NCBI RefSeq assembly: GCF_020177575.1
Contig: NZ_JAHTBK010000001.1
Coordinates: 1,671,875-1,735,874 of the forward strand
Source: Hasllibacter sp. MH4015
Lineage (GTDB): Bacteria; Pseudomonadota; Alphaproteobacteria; Rhodobacterales; Rhodobacteraceae
Reading direction: 5' to 3'
Length of the DNA: 64,000 nucleotides
The translations under genes were made by a program, and so were the position numbers. Of this stretch, positions 46,369 through 55,649 are shown piece after piece (the first letter of the stretch is position 1; each line of letters starts with the position of its first letter). Under the pieces are notes generated by a model. It was not told the origin of the DNA. It worked only from the letters and a program-made list of their open reading frames with translations, and made no database searches.

Positions 46369-47520
46369 CTAGCCTTTGCGCGCGGCCATGAACCGGATCA
46401 GCCGCGCCACCCCTTCCTCGATATCCGCGGTGCTGCGGGCGTAGGAAAACCGCAACGCCCGCGCGCCCCGTGTCTTGTCGAAATCAAGACCCGGCGTCAC
46501 GGCCACACCGGCCTCTCGCAAGATGTCGGCGGCGAAGACAAGCGCGTCGTCGGTGAACTCGCCCACATCTGCATAGACGTAGAACGCCCCGTCCGCCGGC
46601 GCGGTCTTGGTCAAACCCGCGCGCGCCAAGCCGTCCAGCAGGATTTGCCGATTGCGTCCGTAAACCGCCCGGTGCCCGTCCAATTCCGCCCGGCCCTCGG
46701 CGGACATCGCCCCAAGGGCCGCGACCTGCGCCGCGTGGGACGGGCAGATGAACATGTTCTGGGCCAGCCGCTCGATGATCCGCACGTGATCCGGCGGCAC
46801 CACCATCCAGCCCAACCGCCACCCAGTCATGGAGAAGTATTTGGAGAACGAGTTGATGACATAGACATCATCCGTCACCTCCAACGCGCTGACCGCGCGG
46901 CCCTCATATTGCAGGCCGTGGTAGATTTCGTCGGAGATCAACGCGATGCCCCGCTCCGTGCAAGCCTCTGACAAGGCGCGCAATTCCGGCTCGAACAGCA
47001 TGGTCCCCGTGGGGTTGGCCGGGCTGGCCACGATCAAGCCGTCAAGGCCGTCTTCCAGATGCGCAGGCGTCGGCTGATAGCGCGTGTCGGCCTGGGTCTG
47101 AAGGCCCACCGGTTCCAGCGACAGGGCCGTCAGGATCTGCCGGTAGGAGGGGTAACACGGCTCCCCCAAGGCTACACGCGCGCCCGCGTCGAAAAGCGCG
47201 GTGAAGGCGAGGATGAAGGCCCCCGACGCCCCGGCGGTCAAGACGATCCGCGCGGGGTCGATGTCCAGATCGTACCATTCGCCGTAAAGCGCCGCGATTT
47301 CCGCGCGCAGGTCGGGCCGCCCCAGCGCCACGGTGTATCCCAGCGGCCCCTGCCCCATCTCCTCGGCCAGTTGCGCCCGCGCGGCCTCCGGCGCGCCGGT
47401 GCCCGGTTGACCCACCTCCATATGAATGATGTGGCGGCCCGCCTCTTCCGCCGCGCGAGCTTGCTCCATGACATCCATCACGATGAACGGATCGACTTGC
47501 GCGCGTCTGGAATGTTGCAT
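46369..47520 (-). CDS. PLP-dependent aminotransferase, class I/II
   Basis: A 383-residue fold-type I aminotransferase resembling the aspartate/aromatic or alanine-type group. The PLP Lys is in SFSKYFSMTGWRLGW; also seen are HMEVGQPG, SPANPTGT with the conserved Asn, SDEIYHGL with the Asp, and the C-terminal RFSYARS with the substrate carboxylate Arg. ATG 47520 has GAGG five bases upstream; the longer open frame to 47721 covers the dsbA-like gene on the other strand. The amino donor cannot be assigned. It is divergent from the dsbA-like gene. Confidence 0.9.
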   Translation of the reverse strand: MQHSRRAQVDPFIVMDVMEQARAAEEAGRHIIHMEVGQPGTGAPEAARAQLAEEMGQGPLGYTVALGRPDLRAEIAALYGEWYDLDIDPARIVLTAGASGAFILAFTALFDAGARVALGEPCYPSYRQILTALSLEPVGLQTQADTRYQPTPAHLEDGLDGLIVASPANPTGTMLFEPELRALSEACTERGIALISDEIYHGLQYEGRAVSALEVTDDVYVINSFSKYFSMTGWRLGWMVVPPDHVRIIERLAQNMFICPSHAAQVAALGAMSAEGRAELDGHRAVYGRNRQILLDGLARAGLTKTAPADGAFYVYADVGEFTDDALVFAADILREAGVAVTPGLDFDKTRGARALRFSYARSTADIEEGVARLIRFMAARKG

Positions 47521-47644
47521 CGGGCACCTCAAGGTTTCGTGATCGGTGAAACCAGCCGAGCGCGCCCGCGTCAATGGCTGCGGGGTGGCGAGGCGCGCTG
47601 GATGTGCTAGGCCTGTGCCGAACCGTCTGACGGAGAGTGACTTG

Positions 47645-48397
47645 ATGAAACGATTGCTAATGGGCGCGGCCGCGGCGGCGCTGTTGACCGCGCCGGTCGC
47701 CGCGACCGAGATCGGCGACATGAGTGCGGCGGAACGGCAGGCCTTCCGCGAGGAAATCCGCGCCTATCTGCTGGAAAACCCCGAAGTTCTGATGGAAGCC
47801 ATCGCCGTCCTGGAACAACGCCAGGCCGAGGCGGAGGCGGAGGCACAACAATTGGCCGTGGTCGAGAACGAGAATGCACTCTTCAATTCCGCTTTCGACC
47901 ATGTCTGGGGCAATCCCGATGGCGACGTGGTGATCGTGGAATTCGTCGATTACCGCTGCTCCTTCTGCCGCCGCGCCCATCCGGAGGTGGAGGAATTGGT
48001 GGCCGCCGACGGCAATATCCGCATCATCACCAAGGAATTCCCGATACTGGGCGAACAATCGACGCTTGCCAGCCAGTTCGCCATTGCCACCCGCGTGGCC
48101 CTGGGCGGGGAGGCATATGAGCTGGTCAGCGACGGGCTGATGGCCATGCGCGCCGACGTGACGGAGCTGGCCCTTGCGCGGCTGGCCACCGATCTGGGCC
48201 TCGACAGCGAGGCGATCTTCGCTGCCATGGACGACCCGCTGGTGCAGGCCACGATCGACTACAATTACGAATTGGCGCAGCGCATGGGTATCACCGGCAC
48301 GCCGTCCTTCGTCTTCGGCGACCAATTGGTGCAGGGCTACGTCCCGCTTCCCAACATGCAAGACATCGTCGCGGTCCTGCGCGATACCGCCGAGTAA
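47645..48397 (+). CDS. DsbA-family periplasmic thiol oxidoreductase (Com1-like)
   Basis: A 250-residue exported thioredoxin-fold protein. Signal peptide at residues 1-20 (MKRLLMGAAAAALLTAPVAA), a helical extension (about 25-80) with an acidic ENPEVLMEAIAVLEQRQ segment, and a thioredoxin-like domain with active site YRCSFCRR. The cis-Pro motif GITGTPSFVFGDQ follows. The CSFC dipeptide and N-terminal helices resemble Com1/ScsC-type disulfide isomerases rather than classical DsbA. It may oxidise or isomerise envelope proteins. A terminator lies 24 bases after the stop. Confidence 0.9.
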   Translation: MKRLLMGAAAAALLTAPVAATEIGDMSAAERQAFREEIRAYLLENPEVLMEAIAVLEQRQAEAEAEAQQLAVVENENALFNSAFDHVWGNPDGDVVIVEFVDYRCSFCRRAHPEVEELVAADGNIRIITKEFPILGEQSTLASQFAIATRVALGGEAYELVSDGLMAMRADVTELALARLATDLGLDSEAIFAAMDDPLVQATIDYNYELAQRMGITGTPSFVFGDQLVQGYVPLPNMQDIVAVLRDTAE

Positions 48398-48420
48398 CGC
48401 GAAGCCTTGACCTCACAACA

Positions 48421-48449
48421 AAAGGGCGCCCGGTCGGAGCGCCCTTTTT
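48421..48449. terminator. Bidirectional Rho-independent terminator between the dsbA-like gene and rne
   Basis: AAAGGGCGC (48421-48429) pairs with GCGCCCTTT (48439-48447) around a 9-base loop, with T-runs on both strands. It closes the plus-strand dsbA-like gene, and the minus-strand rne gene if rne ends at 48493. Confidence 0.82.
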
Positions 48450-48492
48450 CGTGTCTGACCGCTGGCGTGGCCCGGGACGGTGGCCGCTGGCG

Positions 48493-51134
48493 TCAGCCGC
48501 GCGACCACCAGCCGCGCCGCTTGGGCTTGGCGGGTTCGTCGGACGCGGCATGATCGGCCTCCGCCGCCACGGGTTCAGGCTCGGGTTCGGGTGCAGGCTC
48601 CGGCTCCGGTTCCGGCGCGGGCTCCGGGTCCATCGACGCTTCGGGCTCAGGCTCAGGCTGTGGCTCGGGCTCCGGCGCTGGGTCGGCAGCCGCCTCAAGC
48701 GCCTCCGGCGCGGCCTCTGCGGCAACCGGCGCATCGGCCGGCCCCTCGGGCGTCGTGTCCTCCGCCGTCTCGTCACTGTCCGACGGCTTGCGGCCCCGTC
48801 CGCCCCGGCGCGACCGGCGGCGCTTCTTGGGCTGCTCCTCGTCGCCTTCGGCATCCGGCATGGCGTCACCTTGCGCGGCGCCGTCGGCTTCGGCCGGCGC
48901 GGCCTCTTCGGTCGCCCCCTCGTCCTCGGAATTGCCTTCGCGCCCTCGCCGTTGGATGCGTCATCCCCGTTGCGGCGGCGGCCACGGCCCCCGCGGCGGC
49001 GGCGGCGCTTCTTGCGGGGCTGTTCGTCGTCCTCAACCTCGGGCGTGTCGACCACGTCCTCTTCGACCGCAGCGGCATCGTCGTCGCCGTCGATGTCATC
49101 CATAAGGGCCGCATCCATGGATACGACGGGGGCGACCGCAGTGATCTTGCGCGTCGCGGTCTTGAACTTCTCGATCTTGAAATCCGGCACGACCAGCGAC
49201 GCGTCCGCCTCGATCCGGATCGCCATGCCGGTCCGCGCCTCGATCGCATCGAGATAGTCGCGCTTGAAGTTGATGAGGAAGTTCACGATGCCCACCGGTG
49301 CGGTCAGGACAACTTCCTTGGACCGGCCCCGTGTGCCCTCCTCTTCCAACTGGCGAAGGATCGAAAGCGCAAGGCTGTCATCCGAACGCACCAGGCCGGT
49401 GCCGTGGCAATGGTGGCAGGCCTGCGTCGTGGCCTCCAGCATGCCGGGGCGCAGGCGCTGGCGCGACATTTCCATCAGGCCAAAGCTTGAGATCCGCCCC
49501 ACCTGAATGCGCGCGCGGTCGGTCTTCAACCGGTCCTTGATGCGCTTTTCCACGGCGTTGTTGTTGCGCCGCTCATCCATGTCGATGAAGTCGATCACGA
49601 TCAGGCCCGCCAGATCGCGCAGGCGCAATTGCCGCGCCACTTCTTCCGCCGCCTCAAGGTTGGTCTTGAGCGCCGTATCCTCGATGGAGCCTTCCTTGGT
49701 GGACCGACCGGAGTTCACGTCGATGGCCACCAACGCCTCGGTCACGCCGATCACGATGTAACCGCCGGATTTCAACTGCACCGTCGGGTTGAACATGTCC
49801 GCAAGGTACGACTCAACCTTGTGCTTGGCGAACAACGGCATGTGGTCGACATGCTGTTTCACGTTCTTGGCGTGGGACGGCATGATCATCTTCATGAAGT
49901 TCTTGGCGTGGCGATACCCCGCCTCGCCCTCCACGATCACCTCGCCGATATCGCGATTGTAGAGGTCGCGGATCGTGCGGTGGATCAGGTCGCCTTCCTG
50001 GTAGATCGGCGCGGGTGCGATGCTTTTTAGCGTCAACTCGCGGATCTGTTCCCATTGCCGTTGCAGGTATTCGTAATCGCGCTTGATCTCGGTCTTGGTG
50101 CGTTGCGCACCCGCCGTGCGCACGATCAGGCCCGCGCCTTGCGGCACGTCCAAAGCCGTGGCGATTTCCTTGAGCTTCTTGCGGTCGGCGGCATTGGTGA
50201 TCTTGCGGGAAATCCCGCCACCGCGCGCCGTGTTGGGCATCAACACGCAATAGCGACCGGCAAGGCTGAGGTAAGTCGTCAGCGCCGCACCCTTGTTGCC
50301 ACGCTCTTCCTTGACGACCTGAACCAGCATGATCTGGCGGACTTTCACCACCTCCTGGATCTTGTATTTGCGCGGGCGCGGCTTGCGCACCGGGCGGATC
50401 TCGTCCTGGTCATCATCGTCGGCGACGGTTTCCGCGTCGTCTTCCGCGGCATCCGCCGGATCGACCTCCGCCGCGTCCTCGTCGCTGGCATCGTCATCCC
50501 CGGCCCCGTCTTCGCTCGCCCTGTCGTCGCTGGCCCCGTCGTCGCTGGCCTCTGCCGCGTCGTCGGTCTCCGGCGCATCGGCTTCATCCACGGGCGCCCC
50601 GGCATCGGTGTCATCGTCGTCAGGCGCGCCTTGTACGGCGCCGATATTCTCCTCCACCGCGTCGGCCATGGCCTCGGCGGCGGCTTCATCGGCGGGGTCA
50701 AGCTCCACCACATCCATGCCCGAGGGTGCGCCGGTGGTCACGGCATCGGCATTCGTCTCCTCGGCCTTCGTGTCGGACCGGCGGCGGCGGCGGCGGCGCT
50801 TTGGTTTGGAGGTTTCTTCCTCGTCCTCCCGGGCCTGCTGTTCGGCATAGGCGCGTTCCTCGGCCAGAAGCGCCTCGCGGTCCGCGACGGGGATCTGGTA
50901 GTAATCGGGATGGATTTCCGAGAACGCGAGGAACCCGTGGCGATTGCCGCCGTAATCCACGAAGGCGGCCTGCAACGACGGCTCTACCCGTGTCACTTTC
51001 GCCAGATAAATGTTGCCTGCGAGTTGCCGCTTGTTCAGCGACTCAAAGTCGAATTCCTCAACCTTGTTGCCGTCTGCCACCACAACGCGGGTCTCTTCCG
51101 CGTGGGTGGCATCGATGAGCATCTTTTTTGCCAT
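48493..51134 (-). CDS. rne: Ribonuclease E, with an apparent -1 base frameshift in the C-terminal tail
   Basis: RNase E, the main endonuclease of mRNA decay and rRNA processing. From ATG 51134 (AAGGA five bases upstream) it has a split S1 domain with a long Asp/Glu/Ala-rich insert (about residues 100-245). The catalytic domain carries VAIDVNSG and LIVIDFIDMD (the two catalytic Asp) and CHHCHGTG (Zn-link cysteines). A basic/acidic scaffold tail follows. Near 48935 the frame breaks. Re-reading with one extra base restores NSEDEGATEEAA, then an RRGGRGRK segment, (PE)n repeats and the typical terminal KRRGWWSRG, stopping at 48493. Unrepaired, the frame runs through the terminator into the dsbA-like gene to 48291. 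Confidence 0.9.
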
Positions 51135-51593
51135 GATATCCTTGCTCGTAACAGCCCCGCGCCCCGATCCGGGGCCAAGCCCCGCGGTGCGAGTTTCAAG
51201 GCGTCACGTTGTGCTGATGTGGCGATGGGCGCAGGCCGGATGGCCGGGGCCAGGGGCCCCGATATCATCTCCGTCCGGTCAATTGCGCAATGCATCGCGA
51301 CTGTCTCCGGTGGCTTGGGCCGCGTGTCATGCGTCCGGCCACCCATTCATGCCCCTCGGGGCGGTTGCTTGCTGGCCCCCAACCGCGTCTCAGCGCGCCC
51401 TGGGCCAAGTGACCTGCGCCCCCCGGGCGGTGCGGCGTCATCGCGCGGCACGAACATTGGGGGGGCAGAGAAACTGATCACCGGCACCATGCCGGTCCGG
51501 TCACATTAAGGGTGTGGTGTGTAAAAAGACAATGGGCAAACGTCCGCCACGGGGCAGTTTCGCCGCGATGGCCGCCCCCGTCACCGCGCGAGC
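51135..51593 (-). promoter_or_regulatory. Long leader/intergenic region upstream of rne
   Basis: This 459-base stretch has no convincing gene. It reads as an rne leader with GC-rich hairpins, for example CCCCG-N3-CGGGG at about 51161-51173, next to a second GGCCAAGCC-type fold. In enterobacteria a long rne leader mediates autoregulation by RNase E; that is a plausible analogy, not shown here. Confidence 0.4.
51505..51532 (-). promoter_or_regulatory. Candidate promoter of rne
   Basis: TTGTCT (51532-51527) and CTTAAT (51510-51505) are 16 bases apart on the minus strand. Use of this promoter would give an rne leader of roughly 360 bases. The match to consensus is moderate. Confidence 0.35.
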
Positions 51594-52454
51594 CTACCAC
51601 GCATCGGTGCATCGGAGCCGGAAGGTGAAGGCATCGCGCGCCTCCTCCGCCCCCGCCTCGGCGCAAAGCGCGTCGATCCACGGCTGTTCCGTCGCCAAGA
51701 CCCCCGGCACGAACGGCGTGTTCGCGCCGAACGGGGCCCAGGGGCGGATCAGGGTCACCCAGGCGGCAATCGTGCGATAGACGGGCATCGGCGCGTCGCC
51801 GGGCGGCGGGGCGGCCAAGGGGTCGGGCCAATCCTCGAACATCATCGTGGCGATCTGCGCATTCGCCGCACCGGGCAGCGTCACGCCCAGGTAATCCGGC
51901 GCGAAATACGTCAGAAGGCCCGATCTGTCAGACAGGATGACGATGTCGTAGGGCGGCCCATAGGGGGCATCGCGCTGGCGCGGATATCTGCGGTTGTCGC
52001 TGCCCGACGGCGGACCAAGCGTGATCCCGCGCACATCCCCCGGCCGCTCCACGAGGCCCAGGAGCGGATGCTCTTCCGGCCCCACCTCCGCGTAGCCGCC
52101 GATGGGCAGCCAATCGGCCTCCATCTCGATGCCCAATGCCACGGCCATACCGCAAATCTCGTCACACAAGGTGCCCGCATTGCCGATGAACAGGACCCGG
52201 CGGCCTGTCAGGGACAGCGTCTCGGGCGCGATCGTGGCACCGGCAATGGCACTGCGCACCTGCGCCAGCCGCAGCTGGTTCAGGACGACCGGCACGACGA
52301 AAACCGCGGCAACCGCCCCGACCATGACAATCCCCACCACGCGGTAGCCGCGCCGCGCCAGGAAGACACCAAGCGCCACGATGGCGGCCAGCGCAAGCGC
52401 AATACCCGCCAGGATGGCGAGGATAATCAGCGCCCCCTCGTCGGTCAGAACCAT
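51594..52454 (-). CDS. Membrane-anchored CX3C protein, copy 1 of a tandem family (unrecognised)
   Basis: A 286-residue protein I do not recognise. Two N-terminal membrane helices (about residues 8-33 and 39-60) are followed by a soluble domain. The domain begins with LSLTGRRVLFIGNAG and a CX3C pair (Cys97, Cys101), then a DIVILSD strand and C-terminal cysteines (ALCAEAG, LRC). The same layout occurs in the next two upstream genes, so this is a family triplicated in tandem. It is the last gene of the apparent operon, starting four bases after copy 2 stops. The LTG-x-x-VL-x-x-G strand resembles the start of a Rossmann-like or SGNH-like fold, but no catalytic motif is certain. Confidence 0.7.
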   Translation of the reverse strand: MVLTDEGALIILAILAGIALALAAIVALGVFLARRGYRVVGIVMVGAVAAVFVVPVVLNQLRLAQVRSAIAGATIAPETLSLTGRRVLFIGNAGTLCDEICGMAVALGIEMEADWLPIGGYAEVGPEEHPLLGLVERPGDVRGITLGPPSGSDNRRYPRQRDAPYGPPYDIVILSDRSGLLTYFAPDYLGVTLPGAANAQIATMMFEDWPDPLAAPPPGDAPMPVYRTIAAWVTLIRPWAPFGANTPFVPGVLATEQPWIDALCAEAGAEEARDAFTFRLRCTDAW

Positions 52455-52458
52455 GCCC

Positions 52459-53358
52459 CTACTCCACCACCACGGCGCAGTCCCGGTAATCCGGACGCCC
52501 CTCCGGCCCGCACAGGATTGCGCCGACCTCCCGCGTGTTGGCCGACACGCGCCAGCTCAGGCCCGGATCATGGGCGTGGGAAAAGTCGATGTCGCCCAAG
52601 GGCGTGAACGGCAGGCCGCCGAAGACATGGCTGTGGCGGGAATACTCGAACCGCGTCACCAGCGGGGTCAGCGCCACCGGATCGAAGGCGGTCAAATCGC
52701 CCGCCTCGAACACTATGTATTCCATCCACAAGGTGTTGGTCGGAAACACGCCGTAGGTTGGGACGTCGGGCAGGATCTCGGCCTCCGCGCGGGGCGCGAG
52801 CGACGCATGGTCCATGACTACGTAATCAATCCGCTCCGGTATCGCGGGCACGCTCGGTGTATCGGCAGGCAGGCCCGGGATTAACGGCTCCGCGAAGGTG
52901 TGGATCACCCGGTCCAACAGGTCGACGGGCCCATCGCCGAAGCGCAGATCAAGGCTGCGCCCGTGGCCGAAATAGACGGCATCCGCCGGGCTGAACTCCG
53001 CCACGGCCCGGCACAGATCGGAACAATCGTGGGGCGTATAGCGCGATCCGCCGACGAAAAGCACATGCGCCCCGGTCAAATCAATCGGCGGCATGGACAC
53101 TTCATGGGCCTCGATCGCCGCGATCTGCGCATCCAGCACCCGCTGGTCTAGGATCGGCGGCGCCGCAACCAGCGCGGCGGCGGCGATCCCGAAGGCCACG
53201 CCAAGCGCCATGCTGATGCGCGACAAACCATAGGCGCACAGACCCAGCAACCAGACCAGGCCCCATCCAAGCCCCAGAACCAGCACCACGGCCACAAGTC
53301 CGCCCAGCGCGATGATCCAGAACAGGGGCGCGCGTGAAGGGCCGGCGGGTTTGGGCAT
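52459..53358 (-). CDS. Membrane-anchored CX3C protein, copy 2 of a tandem family (unrecognised)
   Basis: A 299-residue paralogue of the flanking genes. Two or three N-terminal helices (about 12-70) lead into PPILDQRVLDAQ, then IDLTGAHVLFVGGS, the CX3C pair (Cys112, Cys116), DAVYFGHGRSLDL, RIDYVVMDH, and the ending AILCGPEGRPDYRDC. Start ATG 53358 has GGAG seven bases upstream; an in-frame start at 53412 lies before that site. Copy 3 shares DQRxLDxQ, DLTG, AVYFGxxRSL, ERIDYVV and LCGP with it, so these two are closest. Function unknown. Confidence 0.72.
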   Translation of the reverse strand: MPKPAGPSRAPLFWIIALGGLVAVVLVLGLGWGLVWLLGLCAYGLSRISMALGVAFGIAAAALVAAPPILDQRVLDAQIAAIEAHEVSMPPIDLTGAHVLFVGGSRYTPHDCSDLCRAVAEFSPADAVYFGHGRSLDLRFGDGPVDLLDRVIHTFAEPLIPGLPADTPSVPAIPERIDYVVMDHASLAPRAEAEILPDVPTYGVFPTNTLWMEYIVFEAGDLTAFDPVALTPLVTRFEYSRHSHVFGGLPFTPLGDIDFSHAHDPGLSWRVSANTREVGAILCGPEGRPDYRDCAVVVE

Positions 53359-53434
53359 GGTCGTCTCCGTATCGGTCCGGCGGACGGTGGCCACTGCCCT
53401 GATCGGCGTCAACCCACGACGGCGCCTGCGCGCG

Positions 53435-54295
53435 TCATTGCATCGCGGCGCGACACGCCTCGGCGCGCGGGCCGCACAGGAACAGCGCCGCGTCGATCAG
53501 GTTGTCGTCGTAGTAGGCGCCATGGGCACTCCCCGTTTCGAAGGAGGCATAGCGCCCCGCCGGAACACCGGGAATATAGGGAAACCCCAGGCGATTGCGG
53601 GCGATCATGAGGCGCGAAAAGACCAATTCGTCGGTCTCGAGGTTCAGCGCCAGCGGCTCGGACGTCTCGTATACGCGGACGCTGCGCCGCGCGTGGGACA
53701 AAGCGTAGAATCCGTAGGTCCCGATCTCCTCGATCAGCGCGTCGCCGTCCCAATCGGTCAGGCCGTCCAGCACCACGTAATCTATGCGCTCCGGTGTGAC
53801 CTCGACGGGCGTGGCCTGGGTGGGGAAGGACGACGGCACTCCATCTGGGAAGGTGAAGATGCGCCGCTGCGTGAAGTCGACCCGCGTGGCGTCGCCGGGG
53901 ATGAAGGCAAGACTGCGATCATAGCCGAAATAGACCGCCTCCGCCCCGCTGTGGTTGAACAGCGCGTAGCACAGGACCGAACAATCGACGGGCGCATAGG
54001 GCCCCGACCCCATCACCAGAACCGTCCGCCCCGTCAGGTCGATCGGCGCGGCGTCGACATTCATGTTGCGCGCCGCCGTCAATTGCCGATCCAGGATGCG
54101 CTGATCGAACATCGGCGGCACGCTGACCGCCGCCAGCACGAGCACAAGGGCCAAGGCCCCCGCCCACGCGCGCCACCGCCACAACACATAGACCAGCCCC
54201 AGAGCCACCCAGAACAACACTGCGGCGAGGTTGACGAAAACGAACAGCACCACGGCGATTGCCGCGAAGATTGCGGCCTGCTTCAGAGGTGACAT
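53435..54295 (-). CDS. Membrane-anchored CX3C protein, copy 3 of a tandem family (unrecognised)
   Basis: A 286-residue paralogue. Two N-terminal helices (about 7-38 and 44-60), then PPMFDQRILDRQ, IDLTGRTVLVMGSG, CX3C (Cys105, Cys109), EAVYFGYDRSLAF, ERIDYVVLDG and a C-terminal LFLCGPRAEAC. GAGGGT stands six bases before ATG 54295. The gene begins 16 bases after the stop of the DctD-like regulator and so is probably cotranscribed with that two-component pair. The domain is likely periplasmic if the two-helix anchor places it there, and the cysteines could form a disulfide; both points are inference. Confidence 0.72.
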   Translation of the reverse strand: MSPLKQAAIFAAIAVVLFVFVNLAAVLFWVALGLVYVLWRWRAWAGALALVLVLAAVSVPPMFDQRILDRQLTAARNMNVDAAPIDLTGRTVLVMGSGPYAPVDCSVLCYALFNHSGAEAVYFGYDRSLAFIPGDATRVDFTQRRIFTFPDGVPSSFPTQATPVEVTPERIDYVVLDGLTDWDGDALIEEIGTYGFYALSHARRSVRVYETSEPLALNLETDELVFSRLMIARNRLGFPYIPGVPAGRYASFETGSAHGAYYDDNLIDAALFLCGPRAEACRAAMQ

Positions 54296-54311
54296 TCCGG
54301 CACCCTCGCGT

Positions 54312-55628
54312 TCAAAGGTAATCCGACCGGCTCAACCCGTATTTCGCCATCTTCTCGTTAAGCGTCCGGCGCGGCAGGCAAAGCTCATCCATCACGCTGG
54401 CGATGGAGCCGCGATGCCGCCGCATCGTGTTGTCGATCAACATCCGCTCGAATGCCTCGACATATTCCTTCAGGGGCTTGCCCTCCCCGATGGCCTGGGG
54501 CGCGATCTGGGTGTTGTCGGACATCAGCAGCGACGCGATGGAGCCGGAGCCCCGGCGTTGCTGCAAGATCGCGCGTTCCGCGATGTTGATAAGCTGGCGC
54601 ACGTTGCCCGGCCACGGCGCTTGCAGCAATTGCGCGGCCTCCTGGGCCGTGACCTGCGGCGCGTCGGTGCCGTATTCCTCCGAAAACTGCTCCCCGAACC
54701 GGGTGAAGAGCGTCAGGATATCCTCGCCCCGCGCCCTGAGCGGCGGCAGGTCGATGCGCATCGCGGCCAGGCGGTAGAACAAATCGGGGCGCAGCGCCGC
54801 CTCGCAATTCTCGGGCTCGGGCGCGTTGCAGATGGCCACGATCCGCGTCTCCGCCGGCGTCCCCTGATCGTTGATGAAGGTCAGAAGCCGCGCCTGCAAC
54901 GCCTGGCTCAATGCCTCCACATCCTCCAGCACCAATGTACCGCCGCGGGCCTGTTCCACCAGCGGCTTGTCCTGATCCTCGCCCACCGGCCCGAACAGCT
55001 TGGCCGACAGATCCTCCTCCTCGTGGGCCGCACAGCTCAGCACCACGAAATGCTTGCCCGCCCGTGGCCCCACCGCGTGTAGCGCATGCGCCACCAGCGT
55101 CTTGCCCGTCCCCGTCTCCCCGGTGATCAGCACGTGGCCGTCGGCCTGGCCGAGGTCGAGGATGTCCTCGCGCAACCGGTCCATCACCGGGCTCGACCCG
55201 ATCAGCTTGCGCATCAGCACCGTGCCGTCGCTCAATTCCTTGCGAAGCGCCCGGTTGTCCAAGGTCAGGCGGCGCTGCTGCCCCGCCCGCTTGGCCAGAT
55301 CCGTCATCCGGTCGGGGTTGAACGGCTTTTCAAGGAAATCGTAGGCCCCGATCCGCATCGCCTCCACCGCCATGGGCACGTCGCCATGCCCGGTAATCAG
55401 GATCACCGGAATGCCGCTATCGACGCCCATCAGCCGCTTGAGGAACGCCATCCCGTCCATCCCCGGCATCTTCACATCCGTCACCACCACGCCCGGAAAG
55501 TCCGAGCCGATGGCCTTCAGCGCATCCTCCGCGCTGGCATAGGTTTCGGTGTCAAACCCCGACAGGGCCAGCCATTGGCTGATCGACTGCCGCATATCCT
55601 GCTCATCATCCACAATCGCGATCTTCAT
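54312..55628 (-). CDS. DctD-like response regulator lacking the GAFTGA loop
   Basis: A 438-residue regulator: receiver with Asp51 (VVVTDVKMPG), AAA+ domain with Walker A ITGETGTGKTLVAHAL, and a Fis-type helix-turn-helix (RGSIASVMDELCLPRRTLNEK). Between LFG and GGTL the segment is about six residues shorter than usual and contains no GAFTGA; Walker B reads TLVLEDVE. Sigma-54 contact is therefore very unlikely. NtrC of Rhodobacter capsulatus, which also lacks GAFTGA, is known to act with sigma-70 RNA polymerase, a reasonable model. AAAGGA precedes ATG 55628 by nine bases. It pairs with the kinase gene 21 bases upstream and is followed by three CX3C membrane genes. Confidence 0.88.
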   Translation of the reverse strand: MKIAIVDDEQDMRQSISQWLALSGFDTETYASAEDALKAIGSDFPGVVVTDVKMPGMDGMAFLKRLMGVDSGIPVILITGHGDVPMAVEAMRIGAYDFLEKPFNPDRMTDLAKRAGQQRRLTLDNRALRKELSDGTVLMRKLIGSSPVMDRLREDILDLGQADGHVLITGETGTGKTLVAHALHAVGPRAGKHFVVLSCAAHEEEDLSAKLFGPVGEDQDKPLVEQARGGTLVLEDVEALSQALQARLLTFINDQGTPAETRIVAICNAPEPENCEAALRPDLFYRLAAMRIDLPPLRARGEDILTLFTRFGEQFSEEYGTDAPQVTAQEAAQLLQAPWPGNVRQLINIAERAILQQRRGSGSIASLLMSDNTQIAPQAIGEGKPLKEYVEAFERMLIDNTMRRHRGSIASVMDELCLPRRTLNEKMAKYGLSRSDYL

Positions 55629-55649
55629 GTCGCAGATCCTTTTACCGTC

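Noticed and set aside
48291-48492. Raw-frame C-terminus of RNase E
   Set aside because: It crosses the terminator and the dsbA-like coding end, and its composition breaks from the acidic tail that continues in the neighbouring frame.
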